Shown: positions 8,234 to 16,360, counted from the first letter of the stretch. The stretch: DNA of 64,000 nt from Bradyrhizobium sp. WSM471 (GCF_000244915.1 NZ_CM001442.1:3658001-3722000); one strand, 5' to 3'. Made by a program: numbers and translations. The notes: generated by a model not told the origin, from the sequence alone.

Positions 8234-8342
8234 ACTCGGCTCTCACGCCTGCACCGAAGCCGAAGCGGAGGTTCCGTACCCCTTGCGCGGGCAATGACGG
8301 GCACCATCTCGGTGAGGCGCCATCAACCGCTCCGGTGATCAC

Positions 8343-9599
8343 ATGGCACCACGCCTCGATTTCGCCAGCGAGGCCTTCTTTCGCGATCCGCCCAAGGCGA
8401 TCGCAACGTTGCGCATGTCCGGTCCTGTGGTCGCGGTGCGATTTCCTCTCGTCGGTCATGTCTGGATCACCACGACCCACGAGGCCACGGCGCAGGTGCT
8501 GAAGGAGGGCACCAATTTCACGCTGCGCAAGGAGGATGGCGACGTCGCAGGTCTGCGCTGGTGGATGCCGAACTACGTCAAGACCATCGCCAACAACATG
8601 CTGACGATGGACGAGCCGGACCACACAAGGCTGCGCAGCATCGTGGACGAGGCCTTCCGCCGCCGCGCGATCGTCGCGATGGAGCCGCGCATCCGCGCCA
8701 TCGCGGACGGTCTCGCCGACGAGCTGTTCTCGGCAGGAAGCCCGGCCGATCTCGTCCAGCGCTATGCCCGCATCCTGCCGCTCGCGGTGATCTCCGAGCT
8801 GCTCGGATTGCCGTTGGCCGATCGCCCTCGCTTCATCGCCTGGGCCAATACGATGTCCTCGCTTACGAACGTCGCCAGCTTCTTCCGCCTGCTGTTCGCG
8901 TTCCGCAAGATGCGAGCCTACCTCGAACGGCAGCTGCAGATTGCCCGCGTGCGGGGCGGCGAGGGCCTGATCGCGGAGCTGGTCCAGGTCGAGCGTGAGA
9001 GCGGCCAGATCACGCCGGACGAAATGGTGTCGATGGTGTTCCTGCTGCTCGCGGCGGGCTCGGAGACCACCACGCATCTCATCAGCGGTTCTGCCCACGA
9101 GCTCCTCAGAAATCCCAGCGTTCGCGACTGGCTTGCGCAGGACTGGAGCCGCGTCGGACTTGCGGTGGAGGAATTCCTGCGCTTCGTATCGCCGGTGCAG
9201 TTCTCCAAGCCGCGCTATGTGAGGCGGGATATCGAGCTCGCGGGCGTGCGTCTCAACAAGGGCGATCGCGTCATGGTGATGCTCGCCGCCGCGAACATGG
9301 ACCCGGCGATGCATGATCATCCCGACAGCCTCGATCTCGCGCGCAAGCCGAACCGTCACATGTCCTTCGGAACGGGAATCCATTTCTGCCTCGGCCATCA
9401 ACTCGCCCGGATCGAGGGTGCGTGCGCCCTGGAAGCGCTGTTTGTGCGATGGCCCCGGCTTGGCTTTGCTGTGGACGTGTCGGAGATCCACTGGCGCAAA
9501 CGACCGGGCCTGCGTGCGATCGCGAACCTCCCTGTCGTGCCGGACGGTCACGGAGCAGCCGGATCGATGATGGTTCATTCGCAGCCAGCGGCCTGCTGA
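8343..9599 (+). CDS. Cytochrome P450
   Basis: A soluble class I P450 of 418 residues. The I-helix oxygen-binding motif is AAGSETTTH, the ExxR motif is in VEEFLRF, and the haem loop is FGTGIHFCLGHQLAR with the ligand at Cys349. The substrate region includes NNMLTMDEPDHTRLR, typical of CYP107/CYP203-like bacterial enzymes. It needs a ferredoxin and reductase; fpr lies upstream on the same strand but a ferredoxin is not encoded in this stretch. The substrate cannot be told from sequence. It is likely transcribed singly, since 109 bp separate it from the upstream gene and a new promoter candidate follows it. Confidence 0.95.
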   Translation: MAPRLDFASEAFFRDPPKAIATLRMSGPVVAVRFPLVGHVWITTTHEATAQVLKEGTNFTLRKEDGDVAGLRWWMPNYVKTIANNMLTMDEPDHTRLRSIVDEAFRRRAIVAMEPRIRAIADGLADELFSAGSPADLVQRYARILPLAVISELLGLPLADRPRFIAWANTMSSLTNVASFFRLLFAFRKMRAYLERQLQIARVRGGEGLIAELVQVERESGQITPDEMVSMVFLLLAAGSETTTHLISGSAHELLRNPSVRDWLAQDWSRVGLAVEEFLRFVSPVQFSKPRYVRRDIELAGVRLNKGDRVMVMLAAANMDPAMHDHPDSLDLARKPNRHMSFGTGIHFCLGHQLARIEGACALEALFVRWPRLGFAVDVSEIHWRKRPGLRAIANLPVVPDGHGAAGSMMVHSQPAAC

Positions 9600-9640
9600 G
9601 ACTTACACGCTTGCGAAAATTTTCTCTGCATTCGTCGCTA

Positions 9641-9665
9641 GGAACGGCATGTCGTTTCTCTAGTT
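9641..9665 (+). promoter_or_regulatory. Candidate EcfG (general stress) promoter
   Basis: GGAAC at 9641-9645 is followed, after 16 bp, by AGTT at 9662-9665. The alphaproteobacterial EcfG consensus is GGAAC-N16/17-CGTT, so the -35 is perfect and the -10 matches three of four bases. It sits about 70 bp upstream of the first small gene at 9738, a normal distance for a short leader, and no other gene could use it. Confidence 0.5.
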
Positions 9666-9737
9666 GTTTTTGGGACATCGGAAGCCGCGATGAGTTCCTC
9701 CGGACGATGTCGCAGATCAACAACAGGAGACAGCATC

Positions 9738-9920
9738 ATGACCGGCAAGATGCCACCTGTTCCCGCCGAGAGCCAAAGCCCGAAGGGAACCGGCGACAGC
9801 AAGCAAGTGTCCTCGACTGCCCCGCGAGGCCAGCAGCGTGCGCAAAACCCGGACCAGCAAGGGCAGCAGGGCAACATCAAGCAGAACACCACCAACCAAG
9901 GCTATCAGCAAGATCGCTGA
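9738..9920 (+). CDS. Small hydrophilic disordered protein (cluster member 1)
   Basis: A 60-residue protein with CAGGAGA ahead of its ATG. Composition is dominated by Gln, Pro, Ser, Asn, Gly and Lys (MTGKMPPVPAESQSPKG, then QQGQQGNIKQNTTNQGYQQ). There is no hydrophobic core, signal or cysteine, so it is almost certainly intrinsically disordered. It opens a run of five small genes on the same strand with 3-57 bp gaps. Such hydrophilin-like proteins are common in the EcfG stress regulons of alphaproteobacteria; a desiccation or osmotic protectant role is inference only. Confidence 0.65.
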   Translation: MTGKMPPVPAESQSPKGTGDSKQVSSTAPRGQQRAQNPDQQGQQGNIKQNTTNQGYQQDR

Positions 9921-9932
9921 GGAGCGGACCTC

Positions 9933-10133
9933 ATGTCGACATCCACCAAGACACCGAACAGCATCCGTCAGGGCGGACCTGGCGCATCGCATGAGAATGC
10001 GAAGGCGCCGCTCGAAGTGAAAAAGCCACCGGCGGACGACCCGCAGCGCAACCACAGCCGCGTTTCCGGCGGAGGTGGCGAGCACGATTCACACCACAGA
10101 CATGACGAGGCCGGAAAAGGCGGAGGCAGGTAA
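9933..10133 (+). CDS. Small hydrophilic His/Gly-rich protein (cluster member 2)
   Basis: A 66-residue protein starting 12 bp after member 1, with GAGGAG ahead of the ATG. The first half is Ser/Thr/Pro/Lys-rich, and the second contains a run of His, Asp and Gly (GGGGEHDSHHRHDEAGKGGG) that could bind metal weakly. No ordered domain is predicted by eye. It belongs with its neighbours as one transcription unit. Function unknown. Confidence 0.62.
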   Translation: MSTSTKTPNSIRQGGPGASHENAKAPLEVKKPPADDPQRNHSRVSGGGGEHDSHHRHDEAGKGGGR

Positions 10134-10136
10134 GGC

Positions 10137-10364
10137 ATGAGCAATAAGCAACCCAAACTCTACGCACCGACCGAGAAGGATCTGCGCGAAAATCCCCTGA
10201 TCGGCGGATCGAAGGGCGCAACGATGGCCGGTATCTCGCCTGAGGACCTCGAGGACGCCTTGGGCGAGAACACGATCGAAGGCGATGTCGAGAACGACGT
10301 AAACGCCGCTGGCGGCATCGACAAGGACGTCGCGCGCAGTGGCGCGCGCCGACGAGACCGATAG
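10137..10364 (+). CDS. Small acidic protein (cluster member 3)
   Basis: A 75-residue protein starting 3 bp after member 2, with GGAGGCAGG in front of its ATG. Unlike its neighbours it has a plausible short structured region: LYAPTEKDLRENPLIGGSKGA, split here after 20 residues by function rather than domain, then GISPEDLEDALGENTIEGD, acidic and helix-forming. The end is arginine-rich (ARSGARRRDR). Similar short proteins are annotated as hypothetical in Bradyrhizobium. Co-transcription with the flanking small genes is strongly suggested by the tight spacing. Confidence 0.64.
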   Translation: MSNKQPKLYAPTEKDLRENPLIGGSKGATMAGISPEDLEDALGENTIEGDVENDVNAAGGIDKDVARSGARRRDR

Positions 10365-10379
10365 CTCCGGAGGACGAGC

Positions 10380-10643
10380 ATGCAAGGCAAGAAGACTCAC
10401 GAGCAACAAGTTCGCATCCTCGAGCGCAAGCCGGATGTTCCAGACGCGCGAGAGCTTGAGCGGGCCCTCGGCCACAATCCGGAGGACACCGCCGTTCACC
10501 GAGCGAGACCTGAGGCACGACAGAGTGAATTCCCGGTGAGCCGAGGCGGCCTCAACCAGGAAAGCGACCACAACAAGCACAACGATTCCGGCCAAAGCGG
10601 ACACAAGCCCCCGAAACCGACGCCGGCACAACAGAAGCACTGA
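10380..10643 (+). CDS. Small hydrophilic protein (cluster member 4)
   Basis: An 87-residue protein with GGAGGA before the ATG. The N-terminal third (THEQQVRILERKPDVPDA, RELERALG) looks helical and charged. The rest is Asn, His, Lys, Pro and Gln-rich (NQESDHNKHNDSGQSGHK, PPKPTPAQQKH) and disordered. It lies 15 bp downstream of member 3. No signal peptide or cysteine. Function unknown; it resembles its neighbours in composition, not in sequence. Confidence 0.64.
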   Translation: MQGKKTHEQQVRILERKPDVPDARELERALGHNPEDTAVHRARPEARQSEFPVSRGGLNQESDHNKHNDSGQSGHKPPKPTPAQQKH

Positions 10644-10677
10644 GTTGCACGGGCGATCAAAGCAAGAGGAGAGACCG

Positions 10678-10920
10678 ATGCCAGGTGGTCATGGCAGCAA
10701 GACGCATTTCAGATCGGGCATGCACGGCAAGGGCGACGGCACGGGTGCCATGACGGACGTGCCAAAGGAGAAGATCGGCGACAACATGGTGCTGTCAAAC
10801 CGCGACAAGAAGCAGCATTCCGACATTCGCGGCATGGACGGCAAGTCGATCCAGACGGATCAATATCAGGATCACTCGGCCAACCGGCTCGACGAGGAGT
10901 CGGGCACCGACGAGACCTGA
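10678..10920 (+). CDS. Small Gly/His/Asp-rich protein (cluster member 5)
   Basis: An 80-residue protein from the ATG preceded by AGAGGAGAG; an upstream TTG at 10645 is less likely. The N-terminus is Gly/His/Lys-rich (GGHGSKTHFRSGMHGKG), the middle has MTDVPKEKIGDNMVLSNRD, and the C-terminus is acidic. Again no hydrophobic core. It is the last gene before a strong intrinsic terminator at 10946-10976, which closes the five-gene unit. Function unknown. Confidence 0.64.
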   Translation: MPGGHGSKTHFRSGMHGKGDGTGAMTDVPKEKIGDNMVLSNRDKKQHSDIRGMDGKSIQTDQYQDHSANRLDEESGTDET

Positions 10921-10945
10921 GAGCGGCGTTCCTCCCGCTGAACTC

Positions 10946-10976
10946 GCGGACCGGTCTTCAGCCGGTCCGCTTTTTT
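10946..10976 (+). terminator. Rho-independent terminator
   Basis: A perfect 9-bp stem GCGGACCGG / CCGGTCCGC with a 7-nt loop is followed at once by TTTTTT. It ends the small-protein unit, 26 bp after the last stop, and overlaps the final codons of the convergent DUF763 gene. Confidence 0.9.
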
Positions 10977-12208
10977 GTCGATGCCAAGTCGCGTTCCCAG
11001 CCGAATACGGAGCGCCCGTCGAGATCGGGCGAGGCCGCACGCTCTCCGGAGATGAACTCTTCCACTGACGGCCCGCGCGCGGTGCGCTCCAGCCGCCGCG
11101 CCTGGTCGTCGAGGCGCTTGATCGCCTGCATCTCTTCCTCGCGCCCGAGCTTTGCGCTCTGGATCGCCCCCTTCAGGACGCGAATGGTTTCGTCATAGAC
11201 CTTGATTGGAACAGGGTAGGGATGCCGGTCCTTGCCGCCATGGGCGAGCGAGAAGCGGGCGGGATCATTGAAGCGGTAGGGCGCGCCGTGCACCACTTCG
11301 GCGACCATCGCTAGGGAACGCACGGTGCGCGCGCCGACACCGGGCGTCAGCAGCAGCTCCGGAAAGTCGACCGGGCCGCGCTCGGCCGCGGCCGCGAGTG
11401 TGCCGTGCAGGCGACGCGCGAAGACATCCTTTGGCCGGACATCGTGATGCGCGGGCATGATCAGGTGCGGCAGTATCCCCTGCGCGGGCTCTGGCGCAGT
11501 CCCGGTGAGCCGCTCGAATTCGGAAAGGATGCGATCCGGGCCAAGATCGCTCAGAAGCTCGAGCTGCGCGGCGCGCGAGATCTCGGCGCGATGGTCGGTG
11601 AGATTGACGATCTCGCCTTGCAGCGGTCCGTCGATCGCGCTGTGCGGCGTATCGACAAAACTCTTCAGCGCCTCGGAATGCCAGTGATAGCGGCGGGCCT
11701 GTCGCTTGTCGCCGTTCATGCCCTGCTGCACCACGGTCCATTTGGCGTCGGCTGTGACGAAGAAGCCGTGGAGGTAAAGGTCAAAGCCGTCCTGGACCGC
11801 GGCGCTATCCACCTTCGCCACGAGGCGACTCGCACGCGTGAGCTTTGCGCCATCGAAGCCGACGCGGTCGCCGAGCTGCATCAGCTCGTCGGGGGTCTTG
11901 CGCGAGTGCTGGCCACGCCCGCCGCAGACGTAGATTCCGAGCTCGTCCTGGAGCGGGCCTAGACCCCGCTTCAGCGCGCCTATCACGGAGGTCGTGATGC
12001 CGGAGGAGTGCCAGTCCATCCCCATCACAGCACCGAATGACTGGAACCAGAATGGGTGCGAGAGCCGCTGGAGGAATGCATCGCGCCCGTAGTGATGGAC
12101 GATCGCCTGTGTGATGATCGCGCCCAGCGAAGACATGCGGGTCGCCAGCCAGGGTGGAACCCGGCCGGTGTGAAGGGGAAGATCGGCGCTGCCGGTCCGT
12201 CGAGTCAT
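10958..12208 (-). CDS. DUF763 domain protein
   Basis: A 416-residue protein from the ATG at 12208; a start at 12262 would add 18 residues. It carries the DUF763 hallmarks: RRTGSADLPLHTGRVPPWL at the N-terminus, then SHPFWFQSFGAVMGMDWHSS, a GGRGQHSRKTPDEL segment and LLLTPGVGARTVRSLAMV, the last resembling a helix-hairpin-helix. C-terminal HGGKDRHPYPVPIKVYDETI is also typical. The family is widespread in archaea and scattered bacteria and has no established function; the HhH-like element hints at nucleic acid. It is divergent from the mscS gene. The C-terminus overlaps the convergent terminator. Confidence 0.88.
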   Translation of the reverse strand: MTRRTGSADLPLHTGRVPPWLATRMSSLGAIITQAIVHHYGRDAFLQRLSHPFWFQSFGAVMGMDWHSSGITTSVIGALKRGLGPLQDELGIYVCGGRGQHSRKTPDELMQLGDRVGFDGAKLTRASRLVAKVDSAAVQDGFDLYLHGFFVTADAKWTVVQQGMNGDKRQARRYHWHSEALKSFVDTPHSAIDGPLQGEIVNLTDHRAEISRAAQLELLSDLGPDRILSEFERLTGTAPEPAQGILPHLIMPAHHDVRPKDVFARRLHGTLAAAAERGPVDFPELLLTPGVGARTVRSLAMVAEVVHGAPYRFNDPARFSLAHGGKDRHPYPVPIKVYDETIRVLKGAIQSAKLGREEEMQAIKRLDDQARRLERTARGPSVEEFISGERAASPDLDGRSVFGWERDLASTKKRTG

Positions 12209-12258
12209 GGTTGACCAGACATAGCGCAGTTCGGCGATGATTGCACCAGAGGGATGCT

Positions 12259-12297
12259 GCATTGCACCGAGCGGGGGAGCGAACCACGCTGCAATGC
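12259..12297. promoter_or_regulatory. Inverted repeat in the DUF763/mscS divergent region
   Basis: Perfect 8-bp arms GCATTGCA (12259-12266) and TGCAATGC (12290-12297) are separated by 23 bp in the short divergent promoter region. It could be an operator for either gene. No regulator is adjacent. Confidence 0.3.
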
Positions 12298-12334
12298 GTT
12301 GAACGGCAAGCGCGACGCAAATGGGGGGACTTTA

Positions 12335-13483
12335 ATGAATCGGCAGACCCTTTTGGCCGACATCGACAGGACGTTCGGGTGGATACCGTCGTGGTTCGTC
12401 GGCCTCTGTCTGGTCGCTGGCGCGATTCTGATGGCCCTGTCGATCTATCGCCTCTCGGTTTGGCTGTTCAACCGCGCTTTCGGAACCCGCCTCCCGCTCA
12501 TGCGCGTGTTCATCGAGCGCACGGCGGGCCCCGCTCAGCTGGCCCTCTGTCTTGCTGCCGTGGCGTTGGTGCTGCCGCTCGCGCCGCTGGACGACGCCTT
12601 CCGCACGCCGCTGACGCGCCTGTTCGTCGTTGCCTTCATCGCGCTGATCGGCTGGATCTCGATCCGGATCGTGGATATGAGCGCGGCACGGTATCTCCTG
12701 AACTTTCGCGACGTCACCGAGAATTTTGTCGCGCGCAAGCACGTCACCCAGGTCCGCGTCTTCAAGCGCGTCACCGATATCATCATTGTCATCATAACGG
12801 TGTCGACCGCGCTGATGACGTTCGACTCGGTCAGGCAATATGGCGTCAGCCTGTTCGCCTCCGCCGGTGCCGCGGGTATCATCGTTGGTCTTGCCGCCCG
12901 GCCGCTGCTGAGCAATCTGATCGCGGGCATGCAGATCGCGATCACCCAGCCGATCCGCATCGAGGACGCGGTCATCATCGAGAACGAGTGGGGCTGGGTC
13001 GAGGACATCGCCTCAACCTATGTGGTGATCCGGCTGTGGGACTGGCGCCGCATGGTGGTGCCGCTGTCCTATTTTATCGAAAAGCCATTCCAGAACTGGA
13101 CCCGCGACACCGCGTCCCTGATCGGCGTGATTGCGTTCCATGTCGATTATCGTGCCGACGTGCCGCGGATCCGGCGTTGGCTGGAAGAAGCAGTGAAGGA
13201 GTCCAAGCTCTGGGACGGCGAGGTGGTCAATCTCCAGGTAGTCGATGCGGATTCGCGCACCATCGAGCTCCGCGCCCTCGTCAGCGCCAGGAATGCGCCG
13301 CAGTCCTGGGACCTGCGCTGCGAGATGAGGGAGAAGCTCATCGCCTTCATCCGCGACGAGATGCCGGAAGCGCTGCCGCGCGAGCGCGCGATCCTGATTC
13401 CGTCGGGAGGAGGCGACGATGACACCGATTTCGTGCGGCGTCCCGCGCCGCCGGAAAAGATGCGGGCGAGCGCACGCAATTGA
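12335..13483 (+). CDS. Mechanosensitive ion channel, MscS family
   Basis: A 382-residue inner-membrane channel that releases solutes on hypo-osmotic shock. The start at 12335 has GGGGGG nearby and is preferred to an upstream in-frame ATG. There are four N-terminal hydrophobic helices (residues about 17-40, 65-85, 95-115, 145-165). The pore-lining helix follows, FASAGAAGIIVGLAARPLLS, then the MscS beta domain (IRIEDAVIIENEWGWVEDI, VVPLSYFIEKPFQNW). A soluble C-terminal region ends in a charged tail. Length is greater than E. coli MscS because of the extra N-terminal helices. Confidence 0.93.
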   Translation: MNRQTLLADIDRTFGWIPSWFVGLCLVAGAILMALSIYRLSVWLFNRAFGTRLPLMRVFIERTAGPAQLALCLAAVALVLPLAPLDDAFRTPLTRLFVVAFIALIGWISIRIVDMSAARYLLNFRDVTENFVARKHVTQVRVFKRVTDIIIVIITVSTALMTFDSVRQYGVSLFASAGAAGIIVGLAARPLLSNLIAGMQIAITQPIRIEDAVIIENEWGWVEDIASTYVVIRLWDWRRMVVPLSYFIEKPFQNWTRDTASLIGVIAFHVDYRADVPRIRRWLEEAVKESKLWDGEVVNLQVVDADSRTIELRALVSARNAPQSWDLRCEMREKLIAFIRDEMPEALPRERAILIPSGGGDDDTDFVRRPAPPEKMRASARN

Positions 13484-13568
13484 CCTACTCGGCGGTCGCC
13501 TTGGTCGCATCGCGCAGCCGGACTGCTGCTGGATCGTGTCCAGTGCGCCGGTCCTCGTGTGAACAGCC

Positions 13569-14549
13569 TCACTGCGCGCGGATGTCGGCGGCCCTCAGCA
13601 CCGGCTCCCATTTGGTTGCCTCGGCATGAATGTAGGCGTCGAATTCCCTGGACGAAGAGCCGACCGGGGCTGCGCCGATCTTGCTGAGTGTCGACAGTAC
13701 GTTCGGGTCCTGCAGCGCCGCCTTCAGATCGGTTTCGAGCTTCGCCACGGTCTCCGGCGGCATTTTCGCCGGGCCAAGGACGCCCCACCAGACCGAAACA
13801 TCGTAACCTGGCACGCCGGACTCGGCGACAGTCGGAACATTCGGCAGCGCCTTCGAGCGTTCGGCCGAGGTCACCGCGAGCGCGCGCACCGGGCCGCCTT
13901 CGATCTGGCTGATGGCTTCGGCAAGGGGATTGATGCTGAGCGGGATGTCGCCCGCGATCACGGCGGTCAGCGCGGGCGCGCCGCCCTTGTAGGGGATCGC
14001 GACGATCTTGGTGCCGGACATGTATTTCAACAGCTCACCGGCGAGATGCGCCGAGGTGCCGTTGCCGGACATGCCGTAGGAAAGCTTGTCAGGGTCCTTC
14101 TTCGCCGCAGCGAGGAGATCGCCGAGCGTCTTGTAGGGGCTGTCCTTGGCGACGACGATCGCGAGCGGCGAGGAGGCGGCTTCGGTGATCGCGGTAAAGT
14201 CCTTGAAGGTGTCGTAGGGCACGCTCGGATAAATGAACTGGTTGAGCGGATGACCGCTGGCGACCAGGATCAGCGTGTAGCCGTCGGGGGCGGCTTGCGT
14301 CAGTGCCTGTGAGGCGATGATGCCGCCGGCGCCGGGGCGGTTGTCGATCACCGGCTGCTGGCCCCAGGTCTTTGCCAACGTCTGTCCGAGCGTGCGCGCG
14401 AGCACGTCGACCGCGCCACCGGCAGCATAGGGCACCAGGATGTGAACCGGCTTGCTCGGATAGCTGTCGGCGGCCTGCGCGGCGCTGCCTCCCAGCAGAA
14501 GACCGGCACTCAGCATCAAGCTGCCGATCTTTTTGTTGAAATCCAGCAT
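13569..14549 (-). CDS. TctC/Bug-family periplasmic binding protein
   Basis: A 326-residue secreted binding protein of the tripartite tricarboxylate transporter family. AAGGAG precedes the ATG. The signal peptide runs to SAAQA near residue 27, then the family-typical YPSKPVHILVPYAAGGAVD, RPGAGGIIA, APDGYTLI, YKGGAPALTAVIAGDI and NVPTVAESGVPGYD. Its membrane partners TctA and TctB are not present in the window, as is frequent for Bug proteins. It is divergent from a TetR gene that precedes LigI, GalB and LigK homologues. These enzymes handle tricarboxylates, so a substrate or intermediate of that route is a reasonable, untested ligand. Confidence 0.93.
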   Translation of the reverse strand: MLDFNKKIGSLMLSAGLLLGGSAAQAADSYPSKPVHILVPYAAGGAVDVLARTLGQTLAKTWGQQPVIDNRPGAGGIIASQALTQAAPDGYTLILVASGHPLNQFIYPSVPYDTFKDFTAITEAASSPLAIVVAKDSPYKTLGDLLAAAKKDPDKLSYGMSGNGTSAHLAGELLKYMSGTKIVAIPYKGGAPALTAVIAGDIPLSINPLAEAISQIEGGPVRALAVTSAERSKALPNVPTVAESGVPGYDVSVWWGVLGPAKMPPETVAKLETDLKAALQDPNVLSTLSKIGAAPVGSSSREFDAYIHAEATKWEPVLRAADIRAQ

Positions 14550-14638
14550 TTTCCAGCACTCCTTGCGAGCGTTGCGTGCCGTCGGTCTTTCGAGCCGTCC
14601 GGACGCCGCCCGTGGTTTTTGTTGACGAGACCTGATCT

Positions 14639-14656
14639 TTTGTACGATAGTACAAA
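14639..14656. promoter_or_regulatory. Perfect 18-bp palindromic operator before the TetR gene
   Basis: TTTGTAC-GATA-GTACAAA ends four bases before the proposed TetR start at 14661. TTGACG at 14622-14627 could act as -35 with the -10 lying inside the palindrome, so binding would block transcription. This fits autoregulation and control of the divergent tctC-type gene. The GTACAAA half-site also occurs at 6967-6973. Confidence 0.6.
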
Positions 14657-14660
14657 TCAC

Positions 14661-15371
14661 ATGATGCGCAACCCCGCCAGCAAGGAAACGGCTCGCAAGC
14701 CGAACATGCGCGAGGCGATCCTCGCCGCGGCCGAGGAGCTGTTCGCCACCAACGGCTTCAACGCCGTGTCGGTGCGCGATATCGCACAGGCCGCCGGCGC
14801 CAATCCCGGCAGCATCACCTATCATTTCAAGACCAAGGACGGTCTGCTGCTGGAGATCTACCGGCGCCATTGCGGGCCAATGAATTTGCGCCGATCAGAG
14901 TTGCTCGCCGCCGCCAAGCGCGTGCGCGATCTCCAGGACCGGCTCGAAGCGGTGGTGCGGGCCTATGTCGTGCCGGCCTTCACCTCGGGCAGTGATCTTG
15001 CCGGGGGCGGGGCGCGGTTCACGCGGTTGCGCGCGGTGATGTCTGCAGAGGGTAATGAGGTCGCGCGAAAGATCATCGCGCAGACTTTTGACGACACCAG
15101 CCACGCCTTCATCGATGCTGTTCACGAAAGCCTGCCGCACGTTCCGCGCACCGACATCGTCTGGCGCAGCCACTTCCTGCTTGGCGCACTCTATTATTCG
15201 CTGGTGACGCCGGATCGCGTCTCGCGCCTGTCGCGCGGCGAGGCCGACGGTAGCGATGCCGCAAGCGCCATCGAGCAATTGGTGCAGGCCACCGTCGCCG
15301 CGTTCCAGGCGCCGGCACCCGATCAGGCTGCGCCGGCACGGCGACGACCGGTCGTCAGCAGCAAGACTTGA
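14661..15371 (+). CDS. TetR-family transcriptional regulator
   Basis: A 236-residue repressor. The N-terminal HTH is MREAILAAAEELFATNGF followed by VSVRDIAQAAGANPGSITYH and FKTKDGLLLEIYRRH. The C-terminal ligand domain is of the type with HFLLGALYYSLVTPDRVSRL, as in CerR/YbiH-type proteins. Starts at 14661, 14664 or 14706 are possible; none has a good ribosome site, and 14661 places the palindrome immediately upstream. The stop overlaps a TTG of the following gene, so it is physically linked to the LigI-type enzyme and is the natural candidate to control the island. Confidence 0.9.
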   Translation: MMRNPASKETARKPNMREAILAAAEELFATNGFNAVSVRDIAQAAGANPGSITYHFKTKDGLLLEIYRRHCGPMNLRRSELLAAAKRVRDLQDRLEAVVRAYVVPAFTSGSDLAGGGARFTRLRAVMSAEGNEVARKIIAQTFDDTSHAFIDAVHESLPHVPRTDIVWRSHFLLGALYYSLVTPDRVSRLSRGEADGSDAASAIEQLVQATVAAFQAPAPDQAAPARRRPVVSSKT

Positions 15372-15400
15372 ACACTCGGTCTCGTTCGGCGGTTTATCTG

Positions 15401-16285
15401 ATGGCAACCATGTACATGCCGACCATTCCGCCGCCCGATCCGAACACGCGCACGCCGAAGTTCAAGCTGCCGAAGCTGTCTTGCGACGCGCATTGCCACA
15501 TCTTCGGGCCCGGCGCGAAATACCCCTACGCGCCGGACCGTTCTTACACGCCGCCGGATGCGCCGCTCGCCGATTTCCGCGCGCTACATGCCAAGCTCGG
15601 GGTCGAACGTGCCGTCATCGTCAATGCCAGTGTGCACGGCACCGACAACACGGTGGCGCTGGACGCCATCGCGCAGAGCAACGGGGCCTATCGCGCGGTC
15701 GCCAATATCGACGGCTCCATCACGGAGCGCGGGATTCGCATACTGCACGAGGGCGGCTTCCGCGGCTGCCGCTTCAATTTCGTTCGCCATCTCGGCGGCG
15801 TTCCCGACAAGCGGGTGTTCGAACGCATCGTCGCGATGGTCGCGCCGCTCGACTGGCATATCGACCTGCATTTCGACGCGATCGATCTGCCCGAATATGC
15901 CGACACGCTGACAAGGCTGCCGCTGAGCTACACCATCGACCATATGGGACGGGTGAAGGCGTCCGAAGGGCTCGATCAGCTTCCGTTCAAGATCCTGATC
16001 GAGCTGATGCAGCGCGACGAGAAATGCTGGGTCAAGATCTGCGGCTCGGAGCGGGTGTCGTCGGCCGGTCCGCCGTTCACCGACGCGGTGCCGTTTGCGC
16101 GAAAGATCGTCGAGTCCGCGCCCGACCGGGTCATCTGGGGCACCGATTGGCCACATCCCAACGTCAAGACGATGCCGAACGACGGCGATCTCGTCGACCT
16201 GATCCCGCTGTTCGCGCCGGAGCCGGAGTATCAGCAGAAGATCCTCGTCGAAAATCCAGCGCGCCTGTTCGAATTCGACCAATGA
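15401..16285 (+). CDS. 2-pyrone-4,6-dicarboxylate lactonase-like amidohydrolase (LigI family)
   Basis: A TIM-barrel amidohydrolase of 294 residues. LigI (EC 3.1.1.57) opens the lactone 2-pyrone-4,6-dicarboxylate to 4-oxalomesaconate / 4-carboxy-2-hydroxymuconate in the protocatechuate and syringate/gallate 4,5-cleavage pathways. Seen here: CDAHCHIFGP (histidines 31 and 33), NASVHGTDN, GFRGCRFNFVRHLGG, IDHMGR and WGTDWPHPN with the metal Asp249. These closely parallel the Sphingobium enzyme. ATG 15401 is preferred; a TTG at 15368 overlaps the tetR stop. Next come a GalB-type hydratase and a LigK-type aldolase, the following two steps. Confidence 0.85.
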   Translation: MATMYMPTIPPPDPNTRTPKFKLPKLSCDAHCHIFGPGAKYPYAPDRSYTPPDAPLADFRALHAKLGVERAVIVNASVHGTDNTVALDAIAQSNGAYRAVANIDGSITERGIRILHEGGFRGCRFNFVRHLGGVPDKRVFERIVAMVAPLDWHIDLHFDAIDLPEYADTLTRLPLSYTIDHMGRVKASEGLDQLPFKILIELMQRDEKCWVKICGSERVSSAGPPFTDAVPFARKIVESAPDRVIWGTDWPHPNVKTMPNDGDLVDLIPLFAPEPEYQQKILVENPARLFEFDQ

Positions 16286-16360
16286 CGGCGCTTGCGATCG
16301 ACAAGCCGCGCGGCTTGATGAACTTATGACGTTGACGAACAGAAAAGGGGAGTTTGTCCC

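Noticed and set aside
8148..9578. A 476-codon minus-strand frame
   Set aside because: Antisense of the P450 with intact haem, I-helix and ExxR motifs.
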